Assembly (NCBI GenBank): GCA_024239075.1
Contig: JANBVI010000030.1
Span: 123,246-187,245, forward strand
DNA from: Fischerella sp. CENA71
GTDB taxonomy: Bacteria; Cyanobacteriota; Cyanobacteriia; Cyanobacteriales; Nostocaceae
Direction of reading: 5' to 3'
DNA length: 64,000 bases
Within the stretch, counting starts at the first letter, position 1. Each line of letters begins with the position of its first letter. This document shows, piece by piece, positions 27,459 to 36,449 of the stretch. Under the pieces are notes generated by a model. The model was not told the origin of the DNA. It did not search any database and saw nothing but the letters and a program-made list of their open reading frames with translations. The position numbers were made by a program, and so were the translations under genes.

Positions 27459-28163
27459 ATGGAAAACAGTCAACACAACCGCACTCTCTCGGTTGATATT
27501 GGTGGTAGTGGTGTCAAAGTACTTGTTTTAGATATTACAGGCAATCCTTTAACTAAAAGATCACGTTTAGAAACACCCCAGCCTGCGAAACCACTATCTG
27601 TAATTCATGCGATCGCAACTTTAGCTTCTAGTCAAGGTGAATTTGATCGGGTTTCGGTGGGTTTTCCTGGTGTGGTACGCAATGGTGTTACGCAAACAGC
27701 TGTAAATCTAGATTCAGATTGGGTTGGGTTTGATTTAGCAGGTGTGTTATCAGAACACTTGGGTAAACCTGTGCGAGTCATTAACGACGCCGATATGCAA
27801 GGATTGGGAGCAATCCAAGGTAAGGGTGTAGAGATGGTGATTACTCTGGGTACTGGATTTGGCTCTGCTTTATTTGTCGATGGAAAATTAGTGCCAAATT
27901 TAGAAATGGGACATCATCTTTTTAGAAAAGGTGAAACCTACGAACAACAGCTAGGAAGAGCAGCACTAGAAAAAGTCGGGGATGACAAATGGAACAGGCG
28001 TTTACTCAAAGCGATCGCATCTTTACAACATTTATTTAATTACGATTATCTTTACATCGGTGGTGGTGAAGCCACAAGGATCAAAATCCAATTACCAAAA
28101 AATGTAAAAATAGTTCCCAATATTACTGGTTTATTGGGTGGAATTACTTTGTGGCGTGATTAA
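27459..28163 (+). CDS. ROK-family glucokinase (polyphosphate glucokinase-like)
   Basis: 234 aa. The phosphate-binding motif is SVDIGGSGVKVLVLD; VRVINDADMQGLGA carries the catalytic Asp; TLGTGFGSALFVDG is the second phosphate motif. Short ROK kinases with this arrangement are often polyphosphate- or ATP-dependent glucokinases. The usual zinc-binding HxxxC motif of ROK repressors is absent. Cytoplasmic, glucose phosphorylation likely. Confidence 0.88.
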   Translation: MENSQHNRTLSVDIGGSGVKVLVLDITGNPLTKRSRLETPQPAKPLSVIHAIATLASSQGEFDRVSVGFPGVVRNGVTQTAVNLDSDWVGFDLAGVLSEHLGKPVRVINDADMQGLGAIQGKGVEMVITLGTGFGSALFVDGKLVPNLEMGHHLFRKGETYEQQLGRAALEKVGDDKWNRRLLKAIASLQHLFNYDYLYIGGGEATRIKIQLPKNVKIVPNITGLLGGITLWRD

Positions 28164-28305
28164 TACCCGATGAGTGTGTTATTGATATATTGTCAATAAA
28201 CGTCGTAACTTAGGAAAAATTGAGAAAATCCATCTCTTGATTAAGAAAAAGTTAATTTTAGGTTATCATTAACTTCGGATTTTACTTACATAACTAACAC
28301 AGCTA

Positions 28306-28503
28306 TTGCATAACTCAGAGAATGTTCAAGTAGGAGCCAAAGTATTAATTCTAGAACCGGTTTATGTTGCTGGCAAAACCGGAGTTGTTCGTTGCCCGGA
28401 ACAACTGGCTGATGGCAGGTTAAGCGATCGCTGGCTGATCGAAGTAGATGATGAAAATATTGTGGTGTCGTTGGCTCGCAATGAGTTTCAGGTAATTAGC
28501 TAA
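28306..28503 (+). CDS. Small hypothetical protein
   Basis: 65 aa from a TTG. The sequence VQVGAKVLILEPVYVAGKTG has a KOW/SH3-like beta pattern and the rest (GRLSDRWLIEVDDENIVVSL) looks like a compact beta barrel. I do not recognise a named family. The true start may be another codon nearby. Confidence 0.5.
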   Translation: MHNSENVQVGAKVLILEPVYVAGKTGVVRCPEQLADGRLSDRWLIEVDDENIVVSLARNEFQVIS

Positions 28504-28866
28504 CCCAGAACTACGCGATCGCGTCCTTTTCTTTTAGCTTGGTAAAGAGCTTTTTCGGCTGTGTTGACTAAAAATTCAGGTTCGCTTTTTTCTTGGGGAG
28601 TCATGCTAGCAACACCTAAACTCACAGTTAAAACATTAGCAGGCAAACCACCAATACCAGGATATTCACAGTTAATAGCTAAAGCTTTGACTTGTTCGCG
28701 AATTTTTTCAGCGATACATACAGCAGTAACTGCATCTACATCGACCAAAATAGCAAATTCTTCTCCACCATAACGAGCCAGCAATGATGAATGATTTTCG
28801 TGTCTCATATTCGGATTGCGAGAATTTTCTGTACCTAAAGCTGTGCTGACATAAGTAACTAAGCAG
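28500..28866 (-). pseudogene. C-terminal fragment of a GGDEF diguanylate cyclase
   Basis: The minus strand reads ...ARYGGEEFAILVDVDAVTAV, SLGVASMTPQ and TAEKALYQAKRKGRDRVVLG, the second half of a GGDEF domain with an intact GGEEF active-site loop. The frame is closed by a stop about 20 codons upstream of the ATG at 28808 (near 28867), so the first half of the domain and any sensor domain are missing. Not expected to be active. Confidence 0.75.
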
Positions 28867-29183
28867 AATTAATTACACAAACAACTGATAGAATATAATC
28901 AAAGTTAAATTTGCATAAAAATTAAGGTTTTAGATGTTCTTCATCAGAGAAATAAACCCTCTTTCTTTGAAAAATTTAGGTAGTATTATCATTTGATAGG
29001 TCTTGTTGAGAATACCTGACCTATCTTTTTTACCCCAAAACTGTCATACTCCTCTACTGACTTTGCTTCACCCGCTTTGTCACCCCGTCAGCTACCAATC
29101 TTTAAAATTGGGTATTCTTGGAATTCGCCAACGGTATCCATACCTCGGCGGATACCTATTTTTGGAAGTAAGTTAAAAAATCA
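28867..29183. other. Intergenic region with the GGAATTCGCCAAC motif
   Basis: About 315 bp without a gene. At about 29120 it holds GGAATTCGCCAACGGT, the same core found near 36990 and, inverted, near 56285. Otherwise nothing is recognised. Confidence 0.4.
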
Positions 29184-29658
29184 TTAAGCAGGATTAGCCG
29201 CCAAATTCAATCGAACAGTATTGACAGGCAATTCAAGAAGTTTTGCAACTTCTTTTATTAACTGCTCCGGCTCAAAAGGCTTTTCCATATAAATTTGAAA
29301 CCCAGCTTTGAGAGCTTTTAAGCGCACTTGATTGAAAATATTGCCAGTTAAAGCAATTGCCGGAATGTCTCTTTTTTCTAATAATTTTAGTGAACGAATC
29401 TTCTCTATTAAGCAATATCCAGACTCTCCCGGCATAGTAATGTCTGAAATTAAAAGATTCACACTATGTTGTTTTATTAACTCAAATCCTGCTCTGGCAT
29501 TAGATGCTGTTATTACCTGAATACCATAGCTTTCAAGAAGCGCGGGAATTACCACACGCATTATTTCATTATCATCAACCACAAGAATTGTTAATCCTTG
29601 AAAGACATTAATGTTAGTTATCTCATCTTCAGGATGTATAGCTACTATTTTTTTTCAT
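29184..29658 (-). CDS. Response regulator receiver protein with a frameshifting A8 tract
   Basis: The receiver domain is complete: VVDDNE acidic pair, phosphoacceptor Asp in LLISDITMPGESGY, Thr in AIALTG and Lys in YMEKPFEP. In the current frame only a GTG at 29582 can start it and would remove the first beta strand. Eight A residues right after an ATG at 29658 put that ATG out of frame; with seven A residues the N-terminus reads MKKIVAIHPEDEITNINVFQ followed by GLTILVVDDNE. So either slippage, a recent mutation or a sequencing error is likely. Stand-alone receivers of this type act as phosphorelay partners. Confidence 0.75.
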
Positions 29659-29902
29659 GAGTTTATTGCCCCGCTATTTGCTCAATCAATTACAGAGTAA
29701 GTCATGTTAAAAGTTAGTGTACAACTAGCTGTCTAGTAACAATTATTGATTGCGCTTTGGTTTATTTAAACAGGTTTTCATGTATTTAGGTTTATTACCT
29801 TAGACAGAAATGATGGGTATTTATCGCTATACCAAGGGAGTATTTATTAATTTTATTTACAGTTTTACCGCTCTTAACCGGAGCATCTTTTGTATTCCAA
29901 TT

Positions 29903-29998
29903 AATAAAATGTGCCGCCTGAGCGTTCCCACGTGGTGGGAACGCTCACCAGTCCTTGGGTGAACCCAAAATATATTTGATAGGGCGGCACATTTTATT
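29903..29998. mobile_element. MITE-like element with 16-bp perfect inverted termini
   Basis: AATAAAATGTGCCGCC (29903-29918) and GGCGGCACATTTTATT (29983-29998) are exact inverted repeats. Inside, GAGCGTTCCCAC (29920-29931) and GTGGGAACGCTC (29935-29946) form a 12-bp stem with a GTG loop, followed by a small GGGT-GA-ACCC hairpin. The 96-bp unit folds into a three-way structure and codes for nothing. Confidence 0.7.
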
Positions 29999-30016
29999 TT
30001 CACCGAGATCCCTAAT
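29954..30016 (+). repeat. CCAAAATATATTT repeat family, copy A
   Basis: Starts CTTGGGTGAACCCAAAATAT and ends GAGATCCCTAAT. It overlaps the right half of the MITE-like element. Copy C at 33678-33741 matches it closely in inverted orientation. Confidence 0.8.
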
Positions 30017-30077
30017 CGAAAGTGTTACTCGCTTCCCCTGAGTTAAAACATACAGTGTTGCGTATGCATAATAAATA

Positions 30078-30137
30078 CTTGGGCGGATGCCAAAATATAT
30101 TTAATACGGCGCTTGCTTTTATTTCGAGGATTGGCCC
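30078..30137 (+). repeat. CCAAAATATATTT repeat family, copy B
   Basis: Starts CTTGGGCGGATGCCAAAATA and continues TATTTAATACGGCGCTTGCT; a diverged direct copy of copy A about 124 bp away. Confidence 0.75.
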
Positions 30138-30248
30138 TCAACCTCAAGGGTGCGATGCTCGCCTGGAAGATTAATGACCAAACTCTCCTAGAATCCACCT
30201 GTCAATAGGGTTTGAGACGCGCAAACCCTGATAGTTTATAGACATTTG

Positions 30249-30289
30249 GAAAAATGGTAAACACTCAATTCAACGTTTTACCATTTTTC
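30249..30289 (-). terminator. 13-bp hairpin downstream of the methyltransferase gene
   Basis: GAAAAATGGTAAA (30249-30261) pairs perfectly with TTTACCATTTTTC (30277-30289). It lies about 70 bp past the stop of the minus-strand methyltransferase gene and has A/T-rich arms. Confidence 0.65.
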
Positions 30290-30356
30290 TTTTCATAAGT
30301 TAATATTTCGGACAAGTCTATTAGGTTAAGAATTATCTTGGTTCATCCTCGTATGT

Positions 30357-31430
30357 CTATAATCGAGCTTCTAAGATCAGGTTAAACGGGGTTTGAGTTG
30401 CTTGCCGGAACGTTTTGAACCCAGCCTCTCTAAATATCTGTGCCAGTCGTTTCTCGCCTGCTTGTGCACCCAAGGCAACTCCAACCTCTTCAGACAGAGA
30501 ATGGGCACAACAGATCGTTGTGGATGCTGCATAGTATAGGCGACCAACCGTGTTTAGATTATCCTCGACGCGATCGTTGGCAAACGGTTCAACCAGCATG
30601 ACCGTGCCATCAGTAGCAAGGGATTGAGCAGCATGTTTCGCTGCTCCTACCGGATCTCCCATATCATGTAAGCAATCGAAAAAGCAGATCAGATCAAAGC
30701 CTCCCTTCGGGTATCCCTTTGCAGTTGCCACCTCGAAGGTGACTCGAGCGGTTAAATCTTCCTGTTGGGCTCGGTCTCGGGCTGCTTGGATTGATCCAGC
30801 ATGGTAATCGAATCCCCAAAAGCGCGACTGAGGATAGGCTTTTGCCATAAGCAGCGTGGAATGACCATGGCCACAGCCGACATCAGCAACCTTTGCACCA
30901 GCCTTCAGTTGTGCTTCCACGCCAGTCAGGGCAGGCAACCATTGCGACACCAAGCTGCTTTGATAACAATTGCGATAAAACGCTGCAACGCCACAAAACA
31001 GACGAGCGTGGTGCTCTCCCCAGCCAACGCCAAGGCCTGTCTTGAAGGCATGAATTGTTTTCTCCTCATCTAGCCACATGGAAGCAGGAACTTCCCACGC
31101 AGGCGGCATGAACACCGGGCTATTCTCATTAGCCAATACCATCGCCTGTTCTGGAGTAAGTTCGTAGGTACTGCTGGTCGGATGATAAATCACATATCCT
31201 CCAGCAGCCTGACTATTGAGCCATTCACGAACGTAACGCTCAGCGCAGTTCGCTCGATGAGCGAGTTCTACGGAACTCAAAGGACCTGCCCCAGCCATTG
31301 CTTTATAAAGCCCCAGCTTATGGCCCAGGCTGACCATCACTCCGCCATACCCAGCAGCGAGATCGCCCACCACGCGATCGAGAAATTGATTCAGTTTTTG
31401 TTCATTTAGTTTTTGTCCAGAGACAGTCAT
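30357..31430 (-). CDS. Class I SAM-dependent methyltransferase with winged-helix N-terminus
   Basis: 357 aa. Residues 25-110 form a winged-helix dimerisation-type domain (LGHKLGLYKAMAGAGPLSSV...); SAM-binding motif I is VADVGCGHGHST and motif II-like FWGFDYHAGSIQAARDRA follows; GGFDLICFFDCLHDMGDP is the next motif. Related proteins are annotated as small-molecule methyltransferases of unknown substrate. It is divergent from a truncated GlxA-type gene 150 bp away, an arrangement that suggests regulation by that protein before it decayed. Confidence 0.88.
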   Translation of the reverse strand: MTVSGQKLNEQKLNQFLDRVVGDLAAGYGGVMVSLGHKLGLYKAMAGAGPLSSVELAHRANCAERYVREWLNSQAAGGYVIYHPTSSTYELTPEQAMVLANENSPVFMPPAWEVPASMWLDEEKTIHAFKTGLGVGWGEHHARLFCGVAAFYRNCYQSSLVSQWLPALTGVEAQLKAGAKVADVGCGHGHSTLLMAKAYPQSRFWGFDYHAGSIQAARDRAQQEDLTARVTFEVATAKGYPKGGFDLICFFDCLHDMGDPVGAAKHAAQSLATDGTVMLVEPFANDRVEDNLNTVGRLYYAASTTICCAHSLSEEVGVALGAQAGEKRLAQIFREAGFKTFRQATQTPFNLILEARL

Positions 31431-31581
31431 ATTTATATCCTCCGAAACGAAGCCTGGATGCTCCGTCAGTATTGATCGTTATGTTTTAAGTCTGATGCTT
31501 GTAAAGCCCGAGAGCGAGTGTCAAACTAGCCAGATTCGGTTCATTTATGCCATGATCATAAATGTCATTGGAGCTAAGAGA

Positions 31582-32025
31582 ATGAACAGCATTCGTGTCA
31601 GCATTGTCGCGATTCCCGATGCCATGTTTTCAACATTAAGCGGTATTTATGATGTGCTGAATGCGTTTTCAATCCTGAGTACTTATGACAACGCCCTACC
31701 CAAAACATCTCCCTTTCAAGTCAAGATTGTGGCACCAACGCAGCAGGCAATCAACACTGCAAGTGGATTGCCTCTCAATGCCCAAGTTGCGATCGCAGAT
31801 GTTGATTGCACCGACATTGCGATCATACCGTCTGTAATGGTTGAACACGCGATATGGAAAACGGGGCGCTACCCTGAGGTTGTTCAGTGGTTACTGGATA
31901 TGCATTCGCAGGGCGCTACCTTGTGTTCGGCTTGTTCAGGAGTATTGTTGTTAGCTGAAACTGGATTATTGGATGGCAAAGAGGCGACGATGCACTGGGC
32001 TTATGCTTCTACGTTTAAGGGGTAG
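31582..32025 (+). pseudogene. GlxA-type AraC regulator, N-terminal DJ-1/PfpI domain only
   Basis: 147 aa from the ATG at 31582. The DJ-1/PfpI-like domain is recognisable (VSIVAIPDAMFSTLSGIYDV, LCSACSGVLLLAETGLLDGK with the nucleophile-elbow Cys, EATMHWAYASTF). GlxA-type regulators are about 320 residues with an AraC helix-turn-helix at the C-terminus; here the frame stops at STFKG, directly after the Rossmann-like domain. It is probably a truncated, non-functional regulator. Confidence 0.75.
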
Positions 32026-32380
32026 TGTGACTGTTGCTGCGACCAGGGGCAAACTAAACGGTGTAGTTTAAAGTCGGGAAATTTTTTAGTATAAAGGCAT
32101 TTTGGTAGCATCCATACAGAAACTGACGCACTTGCTCACAAAGCAGACAGAGCAAGAATTCTAGCAATCGTTAAACATTGCCTAGTTTATATTCTTTTAG
32201 GCAAAGTCAAATCACTTTTTAACGAAAGAATCTTTTTTTGTAGCTTCTTCGGGAGGTGCTGCCTGAGTTCTGTTTTAGGCCTTAGACAGAGATTCATCAC
32301 ACAGCGATCGCAAAACTTTTCGGTCTACTGATATTTTATTTTCTGAAGTCCCCAAAATTTTTCGCTCTCTTCAGTGAAAG
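32026..32380. other. Intergenic, no gene seen
   Basis: About 355 bp between the truncated regulator and the convergent aminotransferase gene. One GCGATCGC is present near 32305. I recognise neither the missing AraC domain nor another gene in it. Confidence 0.45.
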
Positions 32381-33556
32381 TCACAAAACTGACGCAAGTG
32401 CCGCACAAAACCGCTTAACTTCCTCTTCGCTGTTGTAGTAGTGAACAGAAGCACGGACAAGCTCAGTAAGTCCTCGTGCCTCCATGTCGAGACGGGTCGA
32501 GTTTAAAGTCGAAACTGAGACGTTGATGCTTTGTTGAGCGAGTGTATGAACGATCTCTTTTGAACTCTTGCCGTCAATAGTAAAGCTGACAATGCCACAC
32601 CGTTCGATACCCAGATCCCAAAGTGTGACACCTTTAAGGAGATCTAGCTGAGCACGGAAAGTGGTAGCCAGGGCTGAAATGCGTGACCAAATGGCTTCAA
32701 GAGTCCACTTTAAGGCATAGTCAATGGCAACGCCGAGACCGATCTTGGTAGCATAGTTCGTCTCCCAGTTCTCGAAGCGGCGTGCATCTGGGCGCAACTT
32801 GTATCTGTCTTGCGCCACCCACTGCGCTGCATGGACATCTAAAAACGGAGGCTCAAGCTGTTCCATTGAATCACGCCGGACATACAAGAACCCGGTTCCA
32901 CGGGGACCACGCAGATACTTGCGACCAGTTGCTGAAAGAAAGTCGCAGCCGATGACATTGACATCAATTGGCATCTGGCCGATGGATTGGCAAGCATCTA
33001 GCAAGTATAGAATCCCAGCTTCGCGTGCTACCTTTCCCACGGCGACAGCAGGGTTAACGAGGCCACCGTTAGTTGGGACATGGGTGATGGCAATTAGCTT
33101 GACATGATTGTCGATAGCATTGCGTAGAGCATTAATTGAGATTTGGCCATGTTCGTCGTTGGGAATGACTTCAACCGTTGCACCTGTCTTGCGGACTACC
33201 TGAAGAAAAGCTATGTAGTTACTCGCGTACTCCGCCATCGACGTCAGGATTCGGTCGCCAAAACCAAGAGGAATTGAATAGAAAGCCATGTCCCATGCTC
33301 GCGTAGCGTTCTCGATGATAGCTATCTCGTCTCGATTGCAGCTAATTAGCGTAGCCACAGAATCATAAACGTGTTCAACAGCATCATGCGAACGATCAGC
33401 GGCCTCGTAGCCTCCAATTTCTGCCTCCATTTGCAAATGGATGATAATCCTGTCTAGCACCGGCTTTGGCATGAGTGCCGCACCTGCATTGTTGAAGTGC
33501 AAAACGTTTTCACAACCCGGAGTTTCATGACGGGCATGTAGAAGATCGAACGCCAT
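32381..33556 (-). CDS. Class V aminotransferase-fold PLP enzyme
   Basis: 391 aa. PLP-binding features: ATRAWDMAF near residue 84, ITHVPTNGGLVNPV, LLDACQSIGQMPIDV with the PLP-ring Asp, and SATGRKYLRGPRGTGFLYVR with the Schiff-base Lys. The C-terminal part (SFTIDGKSSKEI, VRASVHYYNSEEE) fits the SufS/EgtE/isopenicillin-epimerase-like group, but no cysteine-desulfurase active-site Cys loop is seen, so it is not a cysteine desulfurase. Reaction unknown; C-S lyase or epimerase are options. Confidence 0.88.
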   Translation of the reverse strand: MAFDLLHARHETPGCENVLHFNNAGAALMPKPVLDRIIIHLQMEAEIGGYEAADRSHDAVEHVYDSVATLISCNRDEIAIIENATRAWDMAFYSIPLGFGDRILTSMAEYASNYIAFLQVVRKTGATVEVIPNDEHGQISINALRNAIDNHVKLIAITHVPTNGGLVNPAVAVGKVAREAGILYLLDACQSIGQMPIDVNVIGCDFLSATGRKYLRGPRGTGFLYVRRDSMEQLEPPFLDVHAAQWVAQDRYKLRPDARRFENWETNYATKIGLGVAIDYALKWTLEAIWSRISALATTFRAQLDLLKGVTLWDLGIERCGIVSFTIDGKSSKEIVHTLAQQSINVSVSTLNSTRLDMEARGLTELVRASVHYYNSEEEVKRFCAALASVL

Positions 33557-33677
33557 TTAATTCACTTTGAGCGCGTGGTCATCAGATTATATGTTTAGGA
33601 TATCTCTATCTCTGTGACTTTTAAGGTCAAAAGATGGCACAGACTTCCGAAACGAGTAATTTCGCCGTACGCGCCGT

Positions 33678-33741
33678 ATTAGGGATCTCCAAGAAATAAA
33701 ATGAGAGCGCCCTATCAAATATATTTTGGCGAGCGTCCAAG
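33678..33741 (-). repeat. CCAAAATATATTT repeat family, copy C (inverted)
   Basis: On the minus strand it reads CTTGGACGCTCGCCAAAATA, TATTTGATAGGGCGCTCTCA, then TTTTATTTC and GAGATCCCTAAT. The match to copy A runs over about 63 bp with a few substitutions. Copies A and C point towards each other across a 3.7-kb gene cassette. Confidence 0.8.
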
Positions 33742-33938
33742 ATATAGCAACAGTTACAGAGATTGATACGAGATTTAAGCGCGATCGCAAAAAGATAAGT
33801 TGCACAAATACTTTTTCTAGTGCAGAGACAGTAAAATAACTTTGCCTAAAACAGAGCTTGGAGTACCTCCATCCGTGAGAGGTTAAGATAAAGTGAATTT
33901 TGTCAACCAGTTAAAATACTCAAAATAATTCAAATAAG

Positions 33939-34014
33939 AATGATAATCGTGCGCCGAGTAGGGGGAAGGAGGCGAGCATTGCTCGCCTCCTTCCCCCTCT
34001 GTTTGATTATCATT
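33939..34014. repeat. Large two-tier hairpin in the IS leader
   Basis: Outer arms AATGATAATC (33939-33948) and GATTATCATT (34005-34014); inner arms AGGGGGAAGGAGGCGAGC (33960-33977) and GCTCGCCTCCTTCCCCCT (33981-33998), an 18-bp perfect stem with an ATT loop. The inner stem is far more GC-rich than its surroundings. It may be a separate palindromic insertion or a transcription shield for the transposase. Confidence 0.85.
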
Positions 34015-34150
34015 ATCACGCTCAGTTGTTGATAGCTGAAATCTCAATTGAAAAAGGATTGTAACGACAGAATAACTTCGTCAAAAATGGGCAACATTAT
34101 TATGTAAATTCAATTATCAAACGAGGTAACGAAAAGTTTGGTCTACCACC

Positions 34151-35595
34151 ATGCCCAAGCGACAAAAACAAAACTCTGACCACGCACACAAATATAATAC
34201 TCCTACTATAGATAATGAGGCGATTTCTCAGCAATTAGAAGCCTTATTAACTCCAGCTATTTTTGCTCAACAAAAATATTACAAGCAATTAGGGCTACGA
34301 GATAGAGTTCTCAATTTATCATTCATGGTGGCAGCAGTATTAACATTATTGTGGCGACAAGTTCCTGGTGTACAAGAGTTAAATCGTCTCTTAGCAAGAG
34401 AAGGTTTATTATGGTGTCGTGCCACAAAAATCGCTCAACAATCTCTCTCGGAAAGATTTTTAGTATTTCCGGCTGAATTGTTTGAACGAGTATTTAAAGA
34501 TTTACTACCTCAGTTACAACTCAATTGGCAGCAAAGGTCGAGACGACCACTCCCCGATAGTGTTAAATTTACCCTCAAGAATTTTGACCGGATTTGGATA
34601 GCTGATGGCTCAACGTTAGAGGCTTTATTCCGAAAGCTCAAAAGCCTGGAAGACTTGAAAGCAGGTCAGTTGGCAGGAAAAATCTGTACAGTTATTGATT
34701 TGGTTACTCGTTTACCTGTTGAAATTTGGTTTCACACTAACCCCGCCGCATCAGAGACCAATTTTGAAGCTCCATTACTGAATTTACTAACAGCTAAAAC
34801 TCTGATTTTACTTGACCTTCGATTCATGAATTTAAAAAAGAGCGAAGCCTTTTTAAATTATTCGACAAGCCCCTTGATTTATCTAAGTGGTGGCACGGGC
34901 AAAGCTTTGCCCGTGCTAGGCTTCGCTCTTTTTTAAAAGGAGAAAACTGTGACAGAGGTTTTTACCATTTTCAATTCTTTCAACAACTTATTAATCAAGA
35001 AGTCCATTTTATTACTCGTCTAAAAGCTAAAGCGTCTATTAAATACTTAAAGATTTTTAGCTATGACCATTTAGTTAAAGACCGAGTGATTCAACTTGGT
35101 ACTGTTCGTCGTGGCGCACCAGTTCTCACTTTACGTTTAATCGAAATCAAAGTTGGTAAAACTAGCTATTCTTATATTACTTCTGTTCTTGACCCACACA
35201 TTTTACCTCCTTATGCCGTAGCTGATTTATATCGAAGAAGATGGCGAATTGAAGAAGCTTTTCACACGGTTAAACGTTTGTTGGGATTATCTTATTTGTG
35301 GACTGGTTCTATTAATGGTGTGAAGTTACAGGTATGGGCTACTTGGTTATTTTATGCTGTTTTAGTTGATTTAGGCGATGCGGTTGCTGATGAGCTATCT
35401 CTACCATTTGACCGTATTTCTTTAGAAATGATTTATCGTGGTTTATACCATTTCAGTGTTGCTTATGACAAAGGCAACGCTGATCACCCTGTTAAGTACT
35501 TCGCTGCAAAAGAAAATCAAGATTTAGGAGTAGTCAAAGCTTTGCGAAAGCCAGTCACCAAGCTGGATTTATCCCCTTTTTTCACACCCCCTTGA
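34151..35595 (+). pseudogene. IS4-type DDE transposase gene interrupted by a 137-bp insertion
   Basis: The first part (34151-34816) encodes a transposase N-terminus up to TAKTLILLD; the second part resumes after 34953 with RGFYHFQFFQQLINQEVHFI and goes on through the YRRRWRIEEAFHTVKRLLGL block with the catalytic Glu. Deleting 34817-34953 joins the two frames exactly (LILLD-RGFYHF, the second DDE motif). In its present state translation stops at 34936, so the gene should be inactive unless the insert is removed. Confidence 0.88.
34817..34953. mobile_element. Small palindromic (MITE-like) insertion inside the transposase
   Basis: 137 bp flanked by GAC direct repeats (34814-34816 and 34951-34953). 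Inverted arms TTTAAAAAAGAGCGAAGCCT (34831-34850) and AGGCTTCGCTCTTTTTTAAA (34918-34937) are exact over 20 bp; a second, 24-bp perfect palindrome lies at 34893-34916 (core GGGCAAAGCTTTGCCC). It interrupts the second catalytic block of the transposase. Confidence 0.85.
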
Positions 35596-35630
35596 CAAAT
35601 GTCCCATCACTCTAACCTCTCACGGGTGAC

Positions 35631-36449
35631 ATGACGGAGATTTGTGACGAAAATAGCCCTCGTTTCATTACAAATGTTCACACGACGCTATCCACTATTA
35701 CTGATGAGCAGGCAGTCCCACCGATTCATGAAGTACTAGCTCTTAAAGCATTGCTGCCAAAAGAACATTTAATGGATAGTGGATATACTGCTTCCGAGTA
35801 TTTGGTCAACAGCAAGACTGATCATGACGTAGAAATAATTGGGCCAGTGCGACCAGACCCCAGTTGGCACTTCAAAGCGGGGCAGGGATTCGATACCACT
35901 AATTTTGTAGTGGATTGGGATAATAAAGTAGTTACTTGTCCACAAGGGCATAAAAGTACCAAATGGATACCAAGAAAAGATGTCAAAGGTCAAGCTATCA
36001 TTGACATTCGATTTTTGGGTAGTACTTGCCGAGCCTGTCCAGTACGTTTAAAGTGTACCCAATCAAAAACTCAACCACGGGAGTTAAGTCTTCAGTCTCA
36101 AGCACGTCAAATTGCGCTTCAGTCAAGGCGACAACAACAGCAGACACCCGAATGGAAACAAACTTATAACCAGCGTGCGGGCATAGAAGCAACACATTCA
36201 CAAGGTATCAGGCGCTCTGCCCTGCGTCGCTCTCGCTACATCGGATTGGTTAAAACCCATCTTCAGCATATTCTCATTGCTACGGCACTGAATTTAGTCA
36301 GGTTGGATGCTTGGCTGAGTGGGATACCCCTTGCCAAAACTCGCTCCAGAAAGCTTCAAACAGCTACAAAATACACCTTCTTAATTAAAAATCAAACTAT
36401 AGATTCCGTGTATTACATGGAAAAATATTCACAGACCTCATCGGTGTAA
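35631..36449 (+). pseudogene. IS1182-family transposase, 5'-truncated
   Basis: 272 aa matching the C-terminal half of IS1182-type transposases: HLMDSGYTASEYL, VVTCPQGHKSTKW, the CRACPVRLKCTQSK zinc-like block and a final YNQRAGIEATHSQGIRRSAL with the catalytic Glu. The N-terminal half with the first DDE Asp is missing. The frame begins immediately after the right end of the IS4-type element, which suggests that the latter inserted into or rearranged with it. Confidence 0.85.

Larger units (their letters stand above)
29659..30356. other. Repeat-rich intergenic region
   Basis: About 700 bp without genes. It holds the long inverted-repeat element at 29903-29998, copies A and B of the CCAAAATATATTT repeat family, and a hairpin at 30249-30289; each is listed separately. 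Confidence 0.6.
33870..35628 (+). mobile_element. IS4-type insertion sequence with internal insertions
   Basis: Terminal inverted repeats are visible: the left end includes CCGTGAGAGGTTA (from 33873) and a TTTGTCAA-like segment; the right end, read inverted, gives CCGTGAGAGGTTA and ATTTGTCAA (35592-35625). It encodes one DDE transposase, broken by a 137-bp insertion, and has a 76-bp inverted-repeat structure in the leader. No target duplication is apparent. Confidence 0.8.

Noticed and set aside
32381-33556. Cysteine desulfurase (SufS/IscS)
   Set aside because: The PLP lysine region fits the class, but no active-site cysteine loop is visible.
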